49,778 nucleotides of DNA from Bifidobacterium breve. Lineage in GTDB: Bacteria > Actinomycetota > Actinomycetes > Nanopelagicales > Nanopelagicaceae. Numbering within the stretch: the first letter of the stretch is position 1; each line of letters opens with the position of its first letter. This document shows positions 38,194-47,105 of this stretch, piece after piece. The notes below the pieces were generated by a model that was not told the DNA's origin, searched no databases, and saw only the letters and a program-made list of their open reading frames with translations. Location: assembly GCA_945881945.1 (NCBI GenBank), contig CAMCVO010000010.1, positions 1 to 49,778 of the forward strand, given 5' to 3'. The position numbers and the translations under genes are program-made.

Positions 38194-38261
38194 GTAAGGC
38201 CAACGCCTTTATCTAACGCTTAGATTTACCAATCCCAACTCCCCTGGAGTAAGATCTGCAC

Positions 38262-38391
38262 TGTTGTATTTCGGGGTCGGTGTAATTCCGAACCGGCAGT
38301 TAAAGTCTGCGACCCAACCAAAGCCATTGGTTGGTGGATTGGGTGAAATTCCTAAACCGACGGTTAAAGTCCGGATGAGAGAGATTCAACA
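38262..38391 (+). ncRNA. FMN riboswitch (RFN element)
   Basis: The conserved FMN aptamer is directly legible: TTTCGGGGTCGGTGTAATTC, CCGGCAGTTAAAGTCTGCGA, then GGGTGAAATTCC, CCGACGGTTAAAGTCCGGAT and GAGAGA. P1 can close through TGTTG (38262-38266) with CAACA (38387-38391). It senses FMN in the leader of the riboflavin operon, lowering expression when flavin is plentiful. Confidence 0.95.
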
Positions 38392-38395
38392 TCGA

Positions 38396-38480
38396 TTTGG
38401 GCATGCGTAATTTGCGCATTTAGCCCAAAGCCTTGCCATCCCGAAAAACGCAACATCAAGTTTTTCATTCGGGAGAGGCA
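38396..38480 (+). promoter_or_regulatory. Riboswitch expression platform with SD-sequestering stem
   Basis: A first hairpin pairs TTTGGGC (38396-38402) with GCCCAAA (38423-38429), with ATGCG/CGCAT inside. A second pairs TCCCGAA (38439-38445) with TTCGGGA (38468-38474) and TGCC (38434-38437) with GGCA (38477-38480), burying the ribosome-binding site GGGAGAGG (38471-38478) of ribD. No U tract follows, so control is probably translational. Confidence 0.75.
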
Positions 38481-38490
38481 GTAACTAACA

Positions 38491-39519
38491 GTGTTAGCTA
38501 CAAAAGGTGTTAGCTCAATCCACCAAGAGTGGATACACCATGCCATCACCATCTCAAAGCAAGGCCTATCTCACACCTATCCAAACCCAATAGTTGGCGC
38601 AGTTTTAGTTGATCAAGATAATAAATTAATCTCTCAAGGAGTTCACCTAGGGGCAGAGCATGCTGAGGTGATCGCTCTTAACAATGCCAGAGATACTTTC
38701 ACGGGTGATCTATCAAAGGCAACCTTGTATCTATCCCTTGAGCCATGTAATCACATTGGTAAAAATCCAGCTTGTAGCCAGGTAATAATTAAAAGTGGAA
38801 TAAAGAAGGTTTACTTCGCACTCTTTGATCCAAACCCAATCGCCCAAGGTGGGGCAAAGGCATTGCAAGATGCTGGTATTGAAGTTGAGGCCGGCATACT
38901 TACTGAGTATGCATCCGATACCAACCGTGATTGGTTAACCAAGATTAAATTAAATCGGCCAAGGATTATCTTAAAAATAGCAGCCACCTTAGATGGCAAG
39001 ATTGCAGCAGCAGATCAATCATCAAAATGGATAACCTCTGAGCAATCAAGGGATGATGTGGCAAAGCTGCGCTCGCAAGTTGATGCAATTATTACCTCAA
39101 CTGGAACTGTATTAGCAGATGACCCAGAGTTAACAAGTAAGGGGATTGGAAAAGATCCTGCGATCTTTGTTGTTGGACAACGCGCAATCTCACCTACCTC
39201 TAAATTAATAAAAAGAGGAGCTGATCTAACCCTGATTAAAGATTACGAAGTAGATAACTTAATAACAGCGCTAAATAAGCGCGGCTTTAATCGTGTAATG
39301 GTTGAGGCAGGTCCTGTCCTAATCTCTGCCCTTCTTAAAGCAAATGTTGTGGATGAGGTAATTTTCTATCAAGCACCAACTGTGTTAGGGGATGGAGTTA
39401 GCTTTGTTTCTCCTCTTGGTATCAACACAATTAATGATCGAATAGATTTTGAGGTTCAAGAGGTTGAAAAGATTGGCAGTGATATCAAGACCACCCTTTA
39501 TGCAAAGGTGGTTAAGTAA
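38491..39519 (+). CDS. ribD: Bifunctional pyrimidine deaminase/reductase RibD
   Basis: 342 aa from GTG, about 12 bases after GGGAGAGG. The N-terminal deaminase has HAEVIAL and LEPCNHIGKNPAC as zinc ligands; the C-terminal reductase begins at NRPRIILKIAATLDGKIAA and includes VMVEAGPVLISALL. It catalyses the second and third steps from the GTP cyclohydrolase product to ribityl-uracil. First gene under the FMN riboswitch; its stop shares a base with ribE. Confidence 0.95.
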   Translation: MLATKGVSSIHQEWIHHAITISKQGLSHTYPNPIVGAVLVDQDNKLISQGVHLGAEHAEVIALNNARDTFTGDLSKATLYLSLEPCNHIGKNPACSQVIIKSGIKKVYFALFDPNPIAQGGAKALQDAGIEVEAGILTEYASDTNRDWLTKIKLNRPRIILKIAATLDGKIAAADQSSKWITSEQSRDDVAKLRSQVDAIITSTGTVLADDPELTSKGIGKDPAIFVVGQRAISPTSKLIKRGADLTLIKDYEVDNLITALNKRGFNRVMVEAGPVLISALLKANVVDEVIFYQAPTVLGDGVSFVSPLGINTINDRIDFEVQEVEKIGSDIKTTLYAKVVK

Positions 39520-40130
39520 TGTTTACCGGCTTAATTTCATCCCTCGGGGTAGTAGAGGCGATTACTAAGGGCGATGAGTATGCAAAATTAACCATTAAAG
39601 ATGCCAATATCTGTGGGCAGATACAAATTGGCGACTCTGTATCGGTAAATGGCACCTGTCTATCTGTAACTGAGTTTGATAATCAATTTTTTAGCGTTGA
39701 TGTGATGGTGCAGAGCTTAAAGCTCACTGCAATTGGCTCATTAAGTAAAGGTGATCTAGTAAATCTAGAGCTAGCAACAAAGGCGGGTGAGCCCCTAGGT
39801 GGTCATATTGTGCAGGGACATGTTGATTGCATTGGCAAGGTAGTTGAGATCAAAGAGGCTGAAAAGTGGTTAGCACTTACCGTAACAATTCCAGAAGAGA
39901 AAATGCGTTATGTAGTTCCCCAAGGATCAATTGCAATTGATGGGGTGTCCCTGACCGTAGGTGAGATTGATGATAGTAAAAACACAATTACTGTTTGGTT
40001 AATCCCACAAACTCTAGAGTTAACAAATTTAGGGAAAAAATCTCCAGCAGATGTAGTAAATATTGAGGTTGATATCTTGGCTAAGTATGTGGAGCGGTTA
40101 GTAAATAAAGCACCAGCAGGTGATAAATGA
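39519..40130 (+). CDS. ribE: Riboflavin synthase alpha chain
   Basis: 203 aa, the usual length. MFTGLISSLGVVEAI is the family start, and the two homologous halves are visible: GDSVSVNGTCLSVTEF in the first, and GSIAIDGVSLTVGEI in the second. LGGHIVQGHVDCIGKV marks the junction. It dismutates two lumazine molecules into riboflavin. Coupled to ribD (TAATG) and to ribBA (ATGA). Confidence 0.95.
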   Translation: MFTGLISSLGVVEAITKGDEYAKLTIKDANICGQIQIGDSVSVNGTCLSVTEFDNQFFSVDVMVQSLKLTAIGSLSKGDLVNLELATKAGEPLGGHIVQGHVDCIGKVVEIKEAEKWLALTVTIPEEKMRYVVPQGSIAIDGVSLTVGEIDDSKNTITVWLIPQTLELTNLGKKSPADVVNIEVDILAKYVERLVNKAPAGDK

Positions 40131-41335
40131 GTGATTTTAAAGATGCGCTAGCTGATTTTAAGGCGGGTAAATTTGTAATTGTTACCGACTCTAAGGATCG
40201 AGAGGATGAGGGTGATCTAATTGCGCAAGCAAGTGGTATTACAACGGAGCAGATTGCATTTATGGTCCGTCACACCTCAGGGGTGATCTGTGCTGCCCTA
40301 ACAGGAGATATTGCTAGGCAGTTAAAGCTGCCGATGATGGTGGCAAATAATGAGGATAACCACAACACCGCATTTACCGTATCTGTTGATTTAAAAGAGA
40401 ATCGCACAACAGGAATTAGTGCAAAGGAGCGAGCAAATACCTTGCGGGCACTAGCAAGTGAGTATGCAAGAAGTGATCAATTCTTACGCCCAGGACATAT
40501 TTTTCCACTAGTTGCAGTAGATGGTGGGGTAAGTGAGCGGGCAGGACATACTGAAGCAGGAGTTGCACTTTGTAATTTAACCAACACATATCCAGTTGCT
40601 GTGATCTGTGAGTTGGTAAATGATGATGGCACAATGATGCGTGGTGATTTACTAACCCAATTTGCAAAAGAACATGGCATTAAGAAGATCTCAATTGAGG
40701 AGATTATTGAAAACTCACCAAAGATTGAGATTAAAAAAGCACCTTCTGGCTTTACCTGGGCAAAGCTGCCAATGGCAGATAAGGATTGGCAGATTACTAC
40801 CTACCGCTCAAAGAGCGGAGCAGATCATGCAGTCTTATCCTTTGGAAAAATCACTGGTGAGAATCTATTAACCCGTATTCACTCTGAGTGTTTAACAGGT
40901 GATGTATTTGGCTCAGATCGATGTGATTGTGGGGCTCAGTTAGCACTATCAATTGATCAGATTGAAAGAGCAGGCTCAGGTTTGATTATCTACCTAAAAG
41001 ATCATGAGGGGCGTGGAATTGGGCTAGCAGAAAAGGTTAAGGCGTATGGCTTACAAGATTCTGGTCTTGATACGGTGGCGGCAAATATATCCCTAGGACA
41101 TTTAGCAGATGAGAGAAGTTACATTGATGCAGTTGCAATCATTAAATCACTCGGCATAAATAGCATTTGCCTGCTTACAAACAACCCAGCAAAGACAGAG
41201 GCCTTAGATCAGGCAGGGATTAAGTACTCAAGGGTTGAGTTAATCACCACGCCAAATATTCATAATCAAGCTTATTTAAATAGCAAAGCGCAATTACTTA
41301 AACACAAATTAGGAGGATCAGTTGATGTTAAATAA
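40127..41335 (+). CDS. ribBA: Bifunctional DHBP synthase / GTP cyclohydrolase II
   Basis: 402 aa. The N-terminal half has the DHBP synthase residues DSKDREDEGDLIAQA, FMVRHTSGVICAAL and RAGHTEAGVALC; the C-terminal half has the cyclohydrolase II zinc site ECLTGDVFGSDRCDCGAQL and DHEGRGIGLAEKV. It supplies both precursors of the riboflavin pathway. Overlaps ribE by four bases and ribH by eleven. Confidence 0.96.
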   Translation: MSDFKDALADFKAGKFVIVTDSKDREDEGDLIAQASGITTEQIAFMVRHTSGVICAALTGDIARQLKLPMMVANNEDNHNTAFTVSVDLKENRTTGISAKERANTLRALASEYARSDQFLRPGHIFPLVAVDGGVSERAGHTEAGVALCNLTNTYPVAVICELVNDDGTMMRGDLLTQFAKEHGIKKISIEEIIENSPKIEIKKAPSGFTWAKLPMADKDWQITTYRSKSGADHAVLSFGKITGENLLTRIHSECLTGDVFGSDRCDCGAQLALSIDQIERAGSGLIIYLKDHEGRGIGLAEKVKAYGLQDSGLDTVAANISLGHLADERSYIDAVAIIKSLGINSICLLTNNPAKTEALDQAGIKYSRVELITTPNIHNQAYLNSKAQLLKHKLGGSVDVK

Positions 41336-41780
41336 TGCACCCAAGATTGAGATTGGTAATCACCCAAAGCTTGTTGCCCAAGTTATATCATCCTCCTGGC
41401 ACCCAGAGATTTGCCAATTATTAATCGATGGCGCAGTTAAGGGATTAAAAAGTGGTGGTATTGAAAAGATAAAGATCTCCTACGTTGCCGGCTCCTTTGA
41501 ATTACCACTTGCTGCTCAATTAGCATTAGATAAGGGTGCTGATCTTGTAGTAGTTGTTGGTTTAGTTTTAAGGGGTGAGACCCCACACTTTGATTACATC
41601 TGCCAGGGTGTAACCCAAGGTGTTATGGATGTGTCATTAAGTAGATCAAAACCAGTTGGCTTTGGTGTTTTAATGTGTGATGATTTATCTCAAGCAGTTG
41701 CCCGTGCTGGGGGAGAAAACTCTAAAGAGGATAAAGGATTTGATGCAGCGATCGCTGCCCTCACCCTCTTAAACAATTAA
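41325..41780 (+). CDS. ribH: Lumazine synthase RibH
   Basis: 151 aa from ATG 41325, with AGGAGG about eight bases upstream inside ribBA. VAQVISSSWHPEICQLLIDG, SYVAGSFELPLAAQ, VLRGETPHFDYI and FGVLMCDDLSQAVAR are the family marks. It joins ribityl-uracil and DHBP to lumazine, the substrate of RibE. Last gene of the riboflavin operon; a minus-strand gene converges 11 bases downstream. Confidence 0.95.
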   Translation: MLNNAPKIEIGNHPKLVAQVISSSWHPEICQLLIDGAVKGLKSGGIEKIKISYVAGSFELPLAAQLALDKGADLVVVVGLVLRGETPHFDYICQGVTQGVMDVSLSRSKPVGFGVLMCDDLSQAVARAGGENSKEDKGFDAAIAALTLLNN

Positions 41781-41791
41781 GCTCTAAAGGA

Positions 41792-42382
41792 TTACCTACC
41801 AAGCTTTGGGGTTAAACCAACAACAGTAATCTTTCCCTTGCTATCTGCTTTGACCAGCACACCTTCACCTGAATCAACCCCAACCCCTGTAACTGCGCCA
41901 ATATTTATAAAATGTCCAACTAAAACTAACAACCCAGATTTATCTCGCCAATCAACAATCTGCCTTTTAACCCTGACAGTTTGAATTGCTTTAGCAGGAT
42001 CAGCCGATTCAAATAAGGAATCTAGATTGGAATTTAACCTTACCCTGCCAATATCTAGTAATTGCGCAGTCTGCTTTGCCCGGCACCACCTAGAGGATTC
42101 AACCCGGGTGATCTTTATATCCCGCCGCTTAAGCCAATCACCAACAGCTTTGGCATCCTCCCTTCCTACGGAGGAGAGATTTCGCTGGGTTGAGCAATCA
42201 TTTAATTTAAAGTTCTCAGGATCTCCAACCCCAGGAGCTAATGTATGGCGAAGCAGTAATACATAACCCTTTGGATTTGTCCCTTGCAACCTATCCCAGA
42301 TCGCCAACTCATTTGCATAGACATTTTGGGATAAAAGGCAGCTCAGTAATATCAAGATCACCGAGTGCTTAAGCTGTTTCAT
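41792..42382 (-). CDS. Secreted histidine phosphatase family protein
   Basis: 196 aa. The signal peptide ends NVYA-NEL near residue 24. YVLLLRHTLAPG carries the RH of the phosphatase motif (RHT in place of RHG), SSRWCRAKQTAQLL the second Arg, and LVLVGHFINIGA the second His. It is an extracytoplasmic phosphatase-like protein of unknown substrate, divergent from the HExxH protein gene across 38 bases. Confidence 0.75.
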   Translation of the reverse strand: MKQLKHSVILILLSCLLSQNVYANELAIWDRLQGTNPKGYVLLLRHTLAPGVGDPENFKLNDCSTQRNLSSVGREDAKAVGDWLKRRDIKITRVESSRWCRAKQTAQLLDIGRVRLNSNLDSLFESADPAKAIQTVRVKRQIVDWRDKSGLLVLVGHFINIGAVTGVGVDSGEGVLVKADSKGKITVVGLTPKLGR

Positions 42383-42420
42383 TATCTGGCCTAGTTTACT
42401 TTGTTGCTACTCTTTCTGAC

Positions 42421-43557
42421 ATGAAAAGGTTGTTGATTGGATTACTAGTGGCCTGCCTCACCGCTCTAATTAATCCATCCCCAGCAAGTGCTGCCATCAA
42501 GGCAGGTGGTAGCTGTAAAAAAGTTGGCCAAATCACAATCTCCTCTGGTGTTACATACAGCTGCACTAAAAGTGGTAAAAAATCTGTGTGGCGAAAATCT
42601 GCACCAAAGGCTGCGGCTGTAGTCAATTTTGAGCCATGGAGCACAAATATTGACTCTAAAACTTTAAGTGATCAAGCACAACGTAACTTTTTAAGTTGGG
42701 CAAAGGATAGGGTTGCAGTAGCAACAAATCACACCCAAATTATTCAAGCAAATCCCAATACCAACCGGGTATCAATACTTAAAAAATCTGATGATTTAGG
42801 CGCCCGCTTATTTGGTAGCTACTTTGCGCAAGGCTCAAAGACAATTATTGGCGCCACCGAGAGTTGGACTAATGAACAACTAGCCAACAGTGGTTGGCAA
42901 ACAAAGTGCAATGTACCTTCAATGCCAGGAGTAACTTATTGTTTAGACCGCAGTAAACACCAGGGTTATGTGGTTAGTACAGAGTTAACCTACAATCCAA
43001 GAAATCCTGGCAGTGATGGTGGAGCCTTACTAGCCCATGAGTATTTTCACCTAGTTCAAGCAAATCTCTCTGCCACCAGTACTGGGGTGCAAATAAAAAG
43101 TGATCAATCTGATTCTGTAAATGCATTTCCAGCCTGGTTTATTGAGGGCACAGCAGATTTTGTAGGTTTTGCAGTGGGTGCACTTTCCCAAAATGCTAGT
43201 TACTGGGATGGCAGAGCCGCCATGCTCTCATATGCACCACCAAGGGAGTCGACAAATAGGAATTCAATAGCAGATTATGAGCTGCGCACCTGCTGCGGCA
43301 ACGACACCCCAACCTATCCTTACAACATTGGGCAGGTAGCATCTGAGTACATCATTGCCTCAGTTGGTTTTCAAAAAATGTTAGATATTTTCACCGATTA
43401 TGCCAGCTCTAGAAACTTTGAAAAAAGCTTTGAGAAGGTAACTGGGATATCAAAAATTAGCTTTTATGAAAAGTTTGATCAGATCAGAACCAAGGTTGGG
43501 CTGCCAGCTATTTCCTGGCGATTAGATGGGTTAACTAACAAAAAAATTACTGGGTAG
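42421..43557 (+). CDS. Secreted protein with HExxH metallopeptidase-like motif
   Basis: 378 aa. A signal peptide ends SPASA-AIK near residue 24. A short Cys-bearing module follows (GGSCKKVGQ ... GVTYSCTKSGKKSVW), of a type common in secreted actinobacterial proteins. HEYFH at 206-210 in LLAHEYFHLVQ and a downstream acidic motif WFIEGTADF (about 235-243) fit a gluzincin-like zinc site. Four further Cys (TKCN, TYCL, TCCG) suggest disulfides. No specific peptidase family is recognised. Confidence 0.65.
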   Translation: MKRLLIGLLVACLTALINPSPASAAIKAGGSCKKVGQITISSGVTYSCTKSGKKSVWRKSAPKAAAVVNFEPWSTNIDSKTLSDQAQRNFLSWAKDRVAVATNHTQIIQANPNTNRVSILKKSDDLGARLFGSYFAQGSKTIIGATESWTNEQLANSGWQTKCNVPSMPGVTYCLDRSKHQGYVVSTELTYNPRNPGSDGGALLAHEYFHLVQANLSATSTGVQIKSDQSDSVNAFPAWFIEGTADFVGFAVGALSQNASYWDGRAAMLSYAPPRESTNRNSIADYELRTCCGNDTPTYPYNIGQVASEYIIASVGFQKMLDIFTDYASSRNFEKSFEKVTGISKISFYEKFDQIRTKVGLPAISWRLDGLTNKKITG

Positions 43558-43755
43558 TTTTAGTAACCAATCGCCCACAGAATGCTGTGTTTATGCTGAG
43601 TATTTATCTTTTATCTCTATTGAAATTGAATCCAAGGGGTTTTTAACCTTAAATCTTGTGAAAGTGATTGAACTCATCTCAGTAACTGGTCAGTATTATC
43701 AATGGCTGCATTAAGGTTTTGCTACAAGGGTAAGACTTATCTAAGGAGAGAATAA

Positions 43756-44307
43756 ATGAAGGTTATGCGTAAAGGCATATTAGCCTCACTAGCGGTTGTA
43801 ACAGCATTAGCGCTTGCAGCTTGCAGTAGTGATTCTGATACCTCAGCTGAAGATAGCGCACCAGAAACAGCGGTTGGAACAATTGTTGAGGTTGCAACAG
43901 GTGCTGGTGGTTTTGACACATTAGTAGCAGCGGTTATCGCAGCTGATCTTGTGGATACATTAAATAGCGCAGGTCCATTTACCGTTTTTGCACCAACAAA
44001 TGATGCCTTCGCAGCCCTACCAGAGGGAGTTTTAGATGCACTATTGCTGCCAAAAAATAAAGCAGTATTAGCAAAGATCCTTACCTACCATGTTGTATCT
44101 GGCCAGGTAATGGCAGCAGATGTAACAGATGGTGATGTTGCAACTGTTGAGGGTCAAACAGTAAAACTATCCACAATGGGTGGAGTAACTGTTAATGGCG
44201 CACCTGTAGTTTCTGCAGATGTAATGGCATCAAATGGTGTTATTCATGCAATTGATGGCGTACTTCTGCCAGCAGATATTGATCTAAGTAAGCTTCCAAG
44301 GAAGTAG
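43756..44307 (+). CDS. Fasciclin-domain lipoprotein
   Basis: 183 aa behind AAGGAGAG. The lipobox LALAAC places the lipidated Cys at residue 23, followed by an acidic linker. The FAS1 domain has [45 protein letters not shown] and [14 protein letters not shown]. It is a surface-anchored adhesion-type protein, single FAS1 domain as in bacterial MPT70-like proteins. A strong terminator follows. Confidence 0.92.
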   Translation: MKVMRKGILASLAVVTALALAACSSDSDTSAEDSAPETAVGTIVEVATGAGGFDTLVAAVIAADLVDTLNSAGPFTVFAPTNDAFAALPEGVLDALLLPKNKAVLAKILTYHVVSGQVMAADVTDGDVATVEGQTVKLSTMGGVTVNGAPVVSADVMASNGVIHAIDGVLLPADIDLSKLPRK

Positions 44308-44325
44308 ATCAAGGGGTAAGTAAAT

Positions 44326-44372
44326 AAAAGCAGCTCCCCGCCTAGCTTTCCTGTAGGCGGTGAGCTGCTTTT
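44326..44372 (+). terminator. Hairpin terminator after fasciclin gene
   Basis: AAAAGCAGCTC pairs with GAGCTGCTTTT, with CCGCCTA/TAGGCGG inside, followed by GCTTTTGTC. The stem is long and nearly symmetric with flanking A and T runs, so it may work in both directions, also ending the convergent AhpD-like gene's transcript. Confidence 0.85.
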
Positions 44373-44420
44373 GCTTTTGTCAAAGTAATAACAGATTGAA
44401 ACGTACCCCGTGACCCAACC

Positions 44421-45029
44421 TTAGGAATGAGACCAATCATCTGGGTTATCAGAATTATTCGGAGATAATCCAATTATGTCGCCATCAGTTGAACAACCAA
44501 GCCCAAGAACGGTTCGATTGGCATAAGCGAAGTAAGAGACCACTTGATTTATTTCAAGTATTTCACCATCCTCATAGCCTGCGTTTCTAAGTTCAATCAC
44601 CATCGATTGAGTTGCCTTTGGCGGTGCGGCCGTCAAAGCCTGTGCGTAAACCATGGCAAGTTTTTCTCTTGCAGATAATGGCGCCTTATTAATATCACGT
44701 CCAATGATTGCCGCCTTGATTGCCTCTGATTTTGCATCATCAGCTACTAAACGCTTCATCCCCGCAAAGTGATGTTGGAAGCAGTAATCACAATCATTAA
44801 GTGCACTGACCCACACGCCAAGTGCTTCCAGGAACCATTTTGGGATTGTGTTACCTGAATGATGCAATACATACTTATAGATGGCCATATGGCCCTCCAT
44901 GGAGTGCGGGCGAAGTGAATGCATCATCATAATATTGTCAACGTTGTTATCAGGACCTTTTATGCGCTCGTAAAGTTCCTTCAAGCGCCCACTGGCCTCT
45001 TCATATGGGACGGTATCAATCCAAGACAT
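44421..45029 (-). CDS. AhpD-like carboxymuconolactone decarboxylase family protein
   Basis: 202 aa. The AhpD-type redox site is NDCDYCFQHH with C80, C83 and a following His; WIDTVPYEEASGRLKELY is the usual start of the peroxidase-related enzyme subgroup, and LSAREKLAMVYAQALTAAPP the second conserved part. It is a cytoplasmic, probable peroxidase or thiol-disulfide enzyme. A GGAGCTTTT sequence precedes the ATG. It is the last clearly core gene before the accessory region. Confidence 0.87.
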   Translation of the reverse strand: MSWIDTVPYEEASGRLKELYERIKGPDNNVDNIMMMHSLRPHSMEGHMAIYKYVLHHSGNTIPKWFLEALGVWVSALNDCDYCFQHHFAGMKRLVADDAKSEAIKAAIIGRDINKAPLSAREKLAMVYAQALTAAPPKATQSMVIELRNAGYEDGEILEINQVVSYFAYANRTVLGLGCSTDGDIIGLSPNNSDNPDDWSHS

Positions 45030-45574
45030 AAAAGCTCCTAAAATTTATTCAAGTTGAAGAGTTTAATAAAACAGTAAGTGCTCACTGATGCAGAGTCACC
45101 TGGACGGTTGTTCATTATCTGCAACCTTGCTCAGTAAGACACATCGTGCGTACTAATCACCATAAAGATACCGCCCCGGACTACCTTAATCAAGGGGTGA
45201 AGATGATTTTTTCATAGAACTGCTTACTAATTTCTCACTAAAAACCACTAAGACTCAATAACTCTATAAAGCTATATAAACGAAAGATTGCTTACTAATT
45301 GCAACTGATAATAATTTAAGATGCTTCTAGAACGATCATGATCTGGCGGAGCTAGCAACTGGGTTAGCCGATTGACTAACCTAGTTGCTAACATTTAGCC
45401 ATAGAGATTAAACAGCTTGTTAATTTTTGATCCGCTTTGGATCATGTCTTAAGCTTTTATCTCTACTAATGCTCGGGGTCTGTCCCCGGCACACTATTAG
45501 TTTAATTATTCGTTTTGTTCCAATATGTCCGATTTAAAATGAGAGTGTTTTCTAGGGATTATAAATGTTTCTAA
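45030..45574 (+). other. Hairpin-rich gene-free stretch before the SOS-linked cluster
   Basis: No gene is recognised in this stretch. Three hairpins follow one another: AGCAACT-GGTTAG paired with CTAACC-AGTTGCT (45354-45389); TGATCC/GGATCA (about 45428-45444); and CTAAT/ATTAG enclosing CGGGG/CCCCG (45466-45500), followed by TTTAATTATT, which is terminator-like. The part before 45350 is AT-rich with no clear structure. It may be the edge of an inserted segment or encode a small RNA. Confidence 0.4.
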
Positions 45575-45590
45575 TCGAACGAATGTTCGA
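45560..45590 (+). promoter_or_regulatory. Second LexA (SOS) box with -10 element
   Basis: TCGAACGAATGTTCGA at 45575-45590 is a perfect 6+6 palindrome differing from the dnaE2 box in one central base. TATAAA at 45560-45565 is a likely -10, placing the start of transcription within or just before the box. The -35 is poor. As in the dnaE2 promoter, an ATG lies inside the box (45583). Confidence 0.85.
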
Positions 45591-45595
45591 ATTAT

Positions 45596-46624
45596 GTGCT
45601 AACCTCCATCTTCTCAAAACTGCCCCTTCATTTGGACCAGCAAATGTCAGGAGCAGATAGTAATTTAATCGCCCCTACGAAGCACCCTGCTTCACGAAAG
45701 GACGTGGTGAGTAAAGAGAGCAAAACCAATGAAAATGAGTTATGGGAAAACATCCCGAACTCAAGTGGCGTAGATAGAGCTGAAAAATTAATTTCGCTAA
45801 GCCATATTGCATATGATCGTGGAGATTATAGATCTGCTTTAGCACTTTGTGAAAGTGCAAAAGATATTTATATTTCTCATAAAAACGAGGTCACGACCGG
45901 CACCATGTTACATGTTTATGAAGGTATCACCTGGTCATTAAAAAAATTAAATCGTGATGGTGAGGCCGCTGAGGCTGCGCTAATCGCTGCAAAAAGCTTT
46001 GTAGATGATGATAGATCAGCTGCTGCTTCAATGTTGAGAGATGCGGGACGGTCATTTTTTAACGCAGGAGATTTTGAAAACTCCTTAGAGTGCTACAAAC
46101 AGATTTTTAGCAAGGTAGATCCGGAAATAACAGAGTGGTTAATTGGATCTGATCACTACAATTGCGCAACCGCCAGTATTGAATTAAGAAAATACGAGGA
46201 AGCAATCTCTGATTTACTTAAAGCACGCCAGTGCTTCAAAGAGGAGAAACAACCAGAAAATGTCTATATCTGCGATGAATACCTGTCTAGGGTTTACACA
46301 GACCTTGGGAATGGCGTGGAAGCTGTGATGTATGGACAACGAGCGCTCGATTTTGCGGTATTGTCAAAAAATCCTATTCATGAAAGCACAGCTAACTATC
46401 AATTGGGTTGTGCAAAAGTATTGATGGGCGAGACTGATTTGGCACTTGAGCTCTTGAATACAGCACTTACAATTAATGCTAACCAAGCTGAGCCAGATTG
46501 GGATCTGACAGTACGAGCCAATAAGCAGATTGCTCAGGTTTTAACTATTAAAGGCAAGACAAGCGCTGCTGAGGATATTCTGCGAAGAATTAGAACTTTA
46601 GAAGAGACAATTTGTGACAATTAA
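45596..46624 (+). CDS. SOS-boxed tetratricopeptide-repeat protein
   Basis: 342 aa from GTG 45596, five bases after the LexA box. Weak N-terminal conservation and the lack of a ribosome-binding site make GTG 45704/45707, preceded by AAAGGA, a good alternative start. TPR-type helix pairs run from about residue 60 to the end (AYDRGDYRSALALCESAKDI, FNAGDFENSLECYKQIF, LRKYEEAISDLLKARQCF, MGETDLALELLNTALTI). No signal peptide, so cytoplasmic; TPR arrays of this kind bind protein or peptide partners. Its 3' end overlaps the next gene by 11 bases. Confidence 0.75.
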   Translation: MLTSIFSKLPLHLDQQMSGADSNLIAPTKHPASRKDVVSKESKTNENELWENIPNSSGVDRAEKLISLSHIAYDRGDYRSALALCESAKDIYISHKNEVTTGTMLHVYEGITWSLKKLNRDGEAAEAALIAAKSFVDDDRSAAASMLRDAGRSFFNAGDFENSLECYKQIFSKVDPEITEWLIGSDHYNCATASIELRKYEEAISDLLKARQCFKEEKQPENVYICDEYLSRVYTDLGNGVEAVMYGQRALDFAVLSKNPIHESTANYQLGCAKVLMGETDLALELLNTALTINANQAEPDWDLTVRANKQIAQVLTIKGKTSAAEDILRRIRTLEETICDN

Positions 46625-47096
46625 GACCAAGGCGATTATTGGCGTAAGTGCCATAATGATGTTTATTGCAATTGCGGCAGTACTTCCTAATCAACTTATT
46701 AATAAAGCAGTGAATAATGGCAATTTTAGGGAAGCTGTTATTTCGGATGAAGTTTCAACATTTGATTGTGAAATTCCGGTTCACAAGCCCAACTACATTT
46801 CTCTTACCTGCGCTGATGGTGGAATTGCGGTAAAGGAGATCCGATGGCAAAGTTGGAATCCAAAAGAAGCAATTGGTACTGGGGTATACATGGAAAATGA
46901 CTGCCTGCCTGATTGTGCCAGCGGAAAGTTTCAGCAAACTGCGGTAGAGATTTCTCTCAGGAGTTTAATTCAGTATAAATCAGATTTTTACCTAAAAGAT
47001 CTGGTGATTAATACAACAAACGGCAACACTTTCCCTAGTGGCACTACTTCAATTAAGGTGGACTTAATGGAATATTTGCTTTCAGTAGAAAGTTAG
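46614..47096 (+). CDS. Membrane-anchored or secreted Cys-containing protein
   Basis: 160 aa from GTG, overlapping the TPR gene by 11 bases. One hydrophobic segment (AIIGVSAIMMFIAIAAVLP) anchors it, and the rest is outside. The body has STFDCEIP, YISLTCADGG, IRWQSWNPKEAIGTGVYMEN and DCLPDCASGKF: four Cys likely in two disulfides. Extracellular actinobacterial proteins share this W-x-x-W ... G-x-G ... C-x-P-x-CA-x-G pattern (from memory). Function unknown. Confidence 0.65.
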   Translation: MTIKTKAIIGVSAIMMFIAIAAVLPNQLINKAVNNGNFREAVISDEVSTFDCEIPVHKPNYISLTCADGGIAVKEIRWQSWNPKEAIGTGVYMENDCLPDCASGKFQQTAVEISLRSLIQYKSDFYLKDLVINTTNGNTFPSGTTSIKVDLMEYLLSVES

Positions 47097-47105
47097 GGCT
47101 AACTT

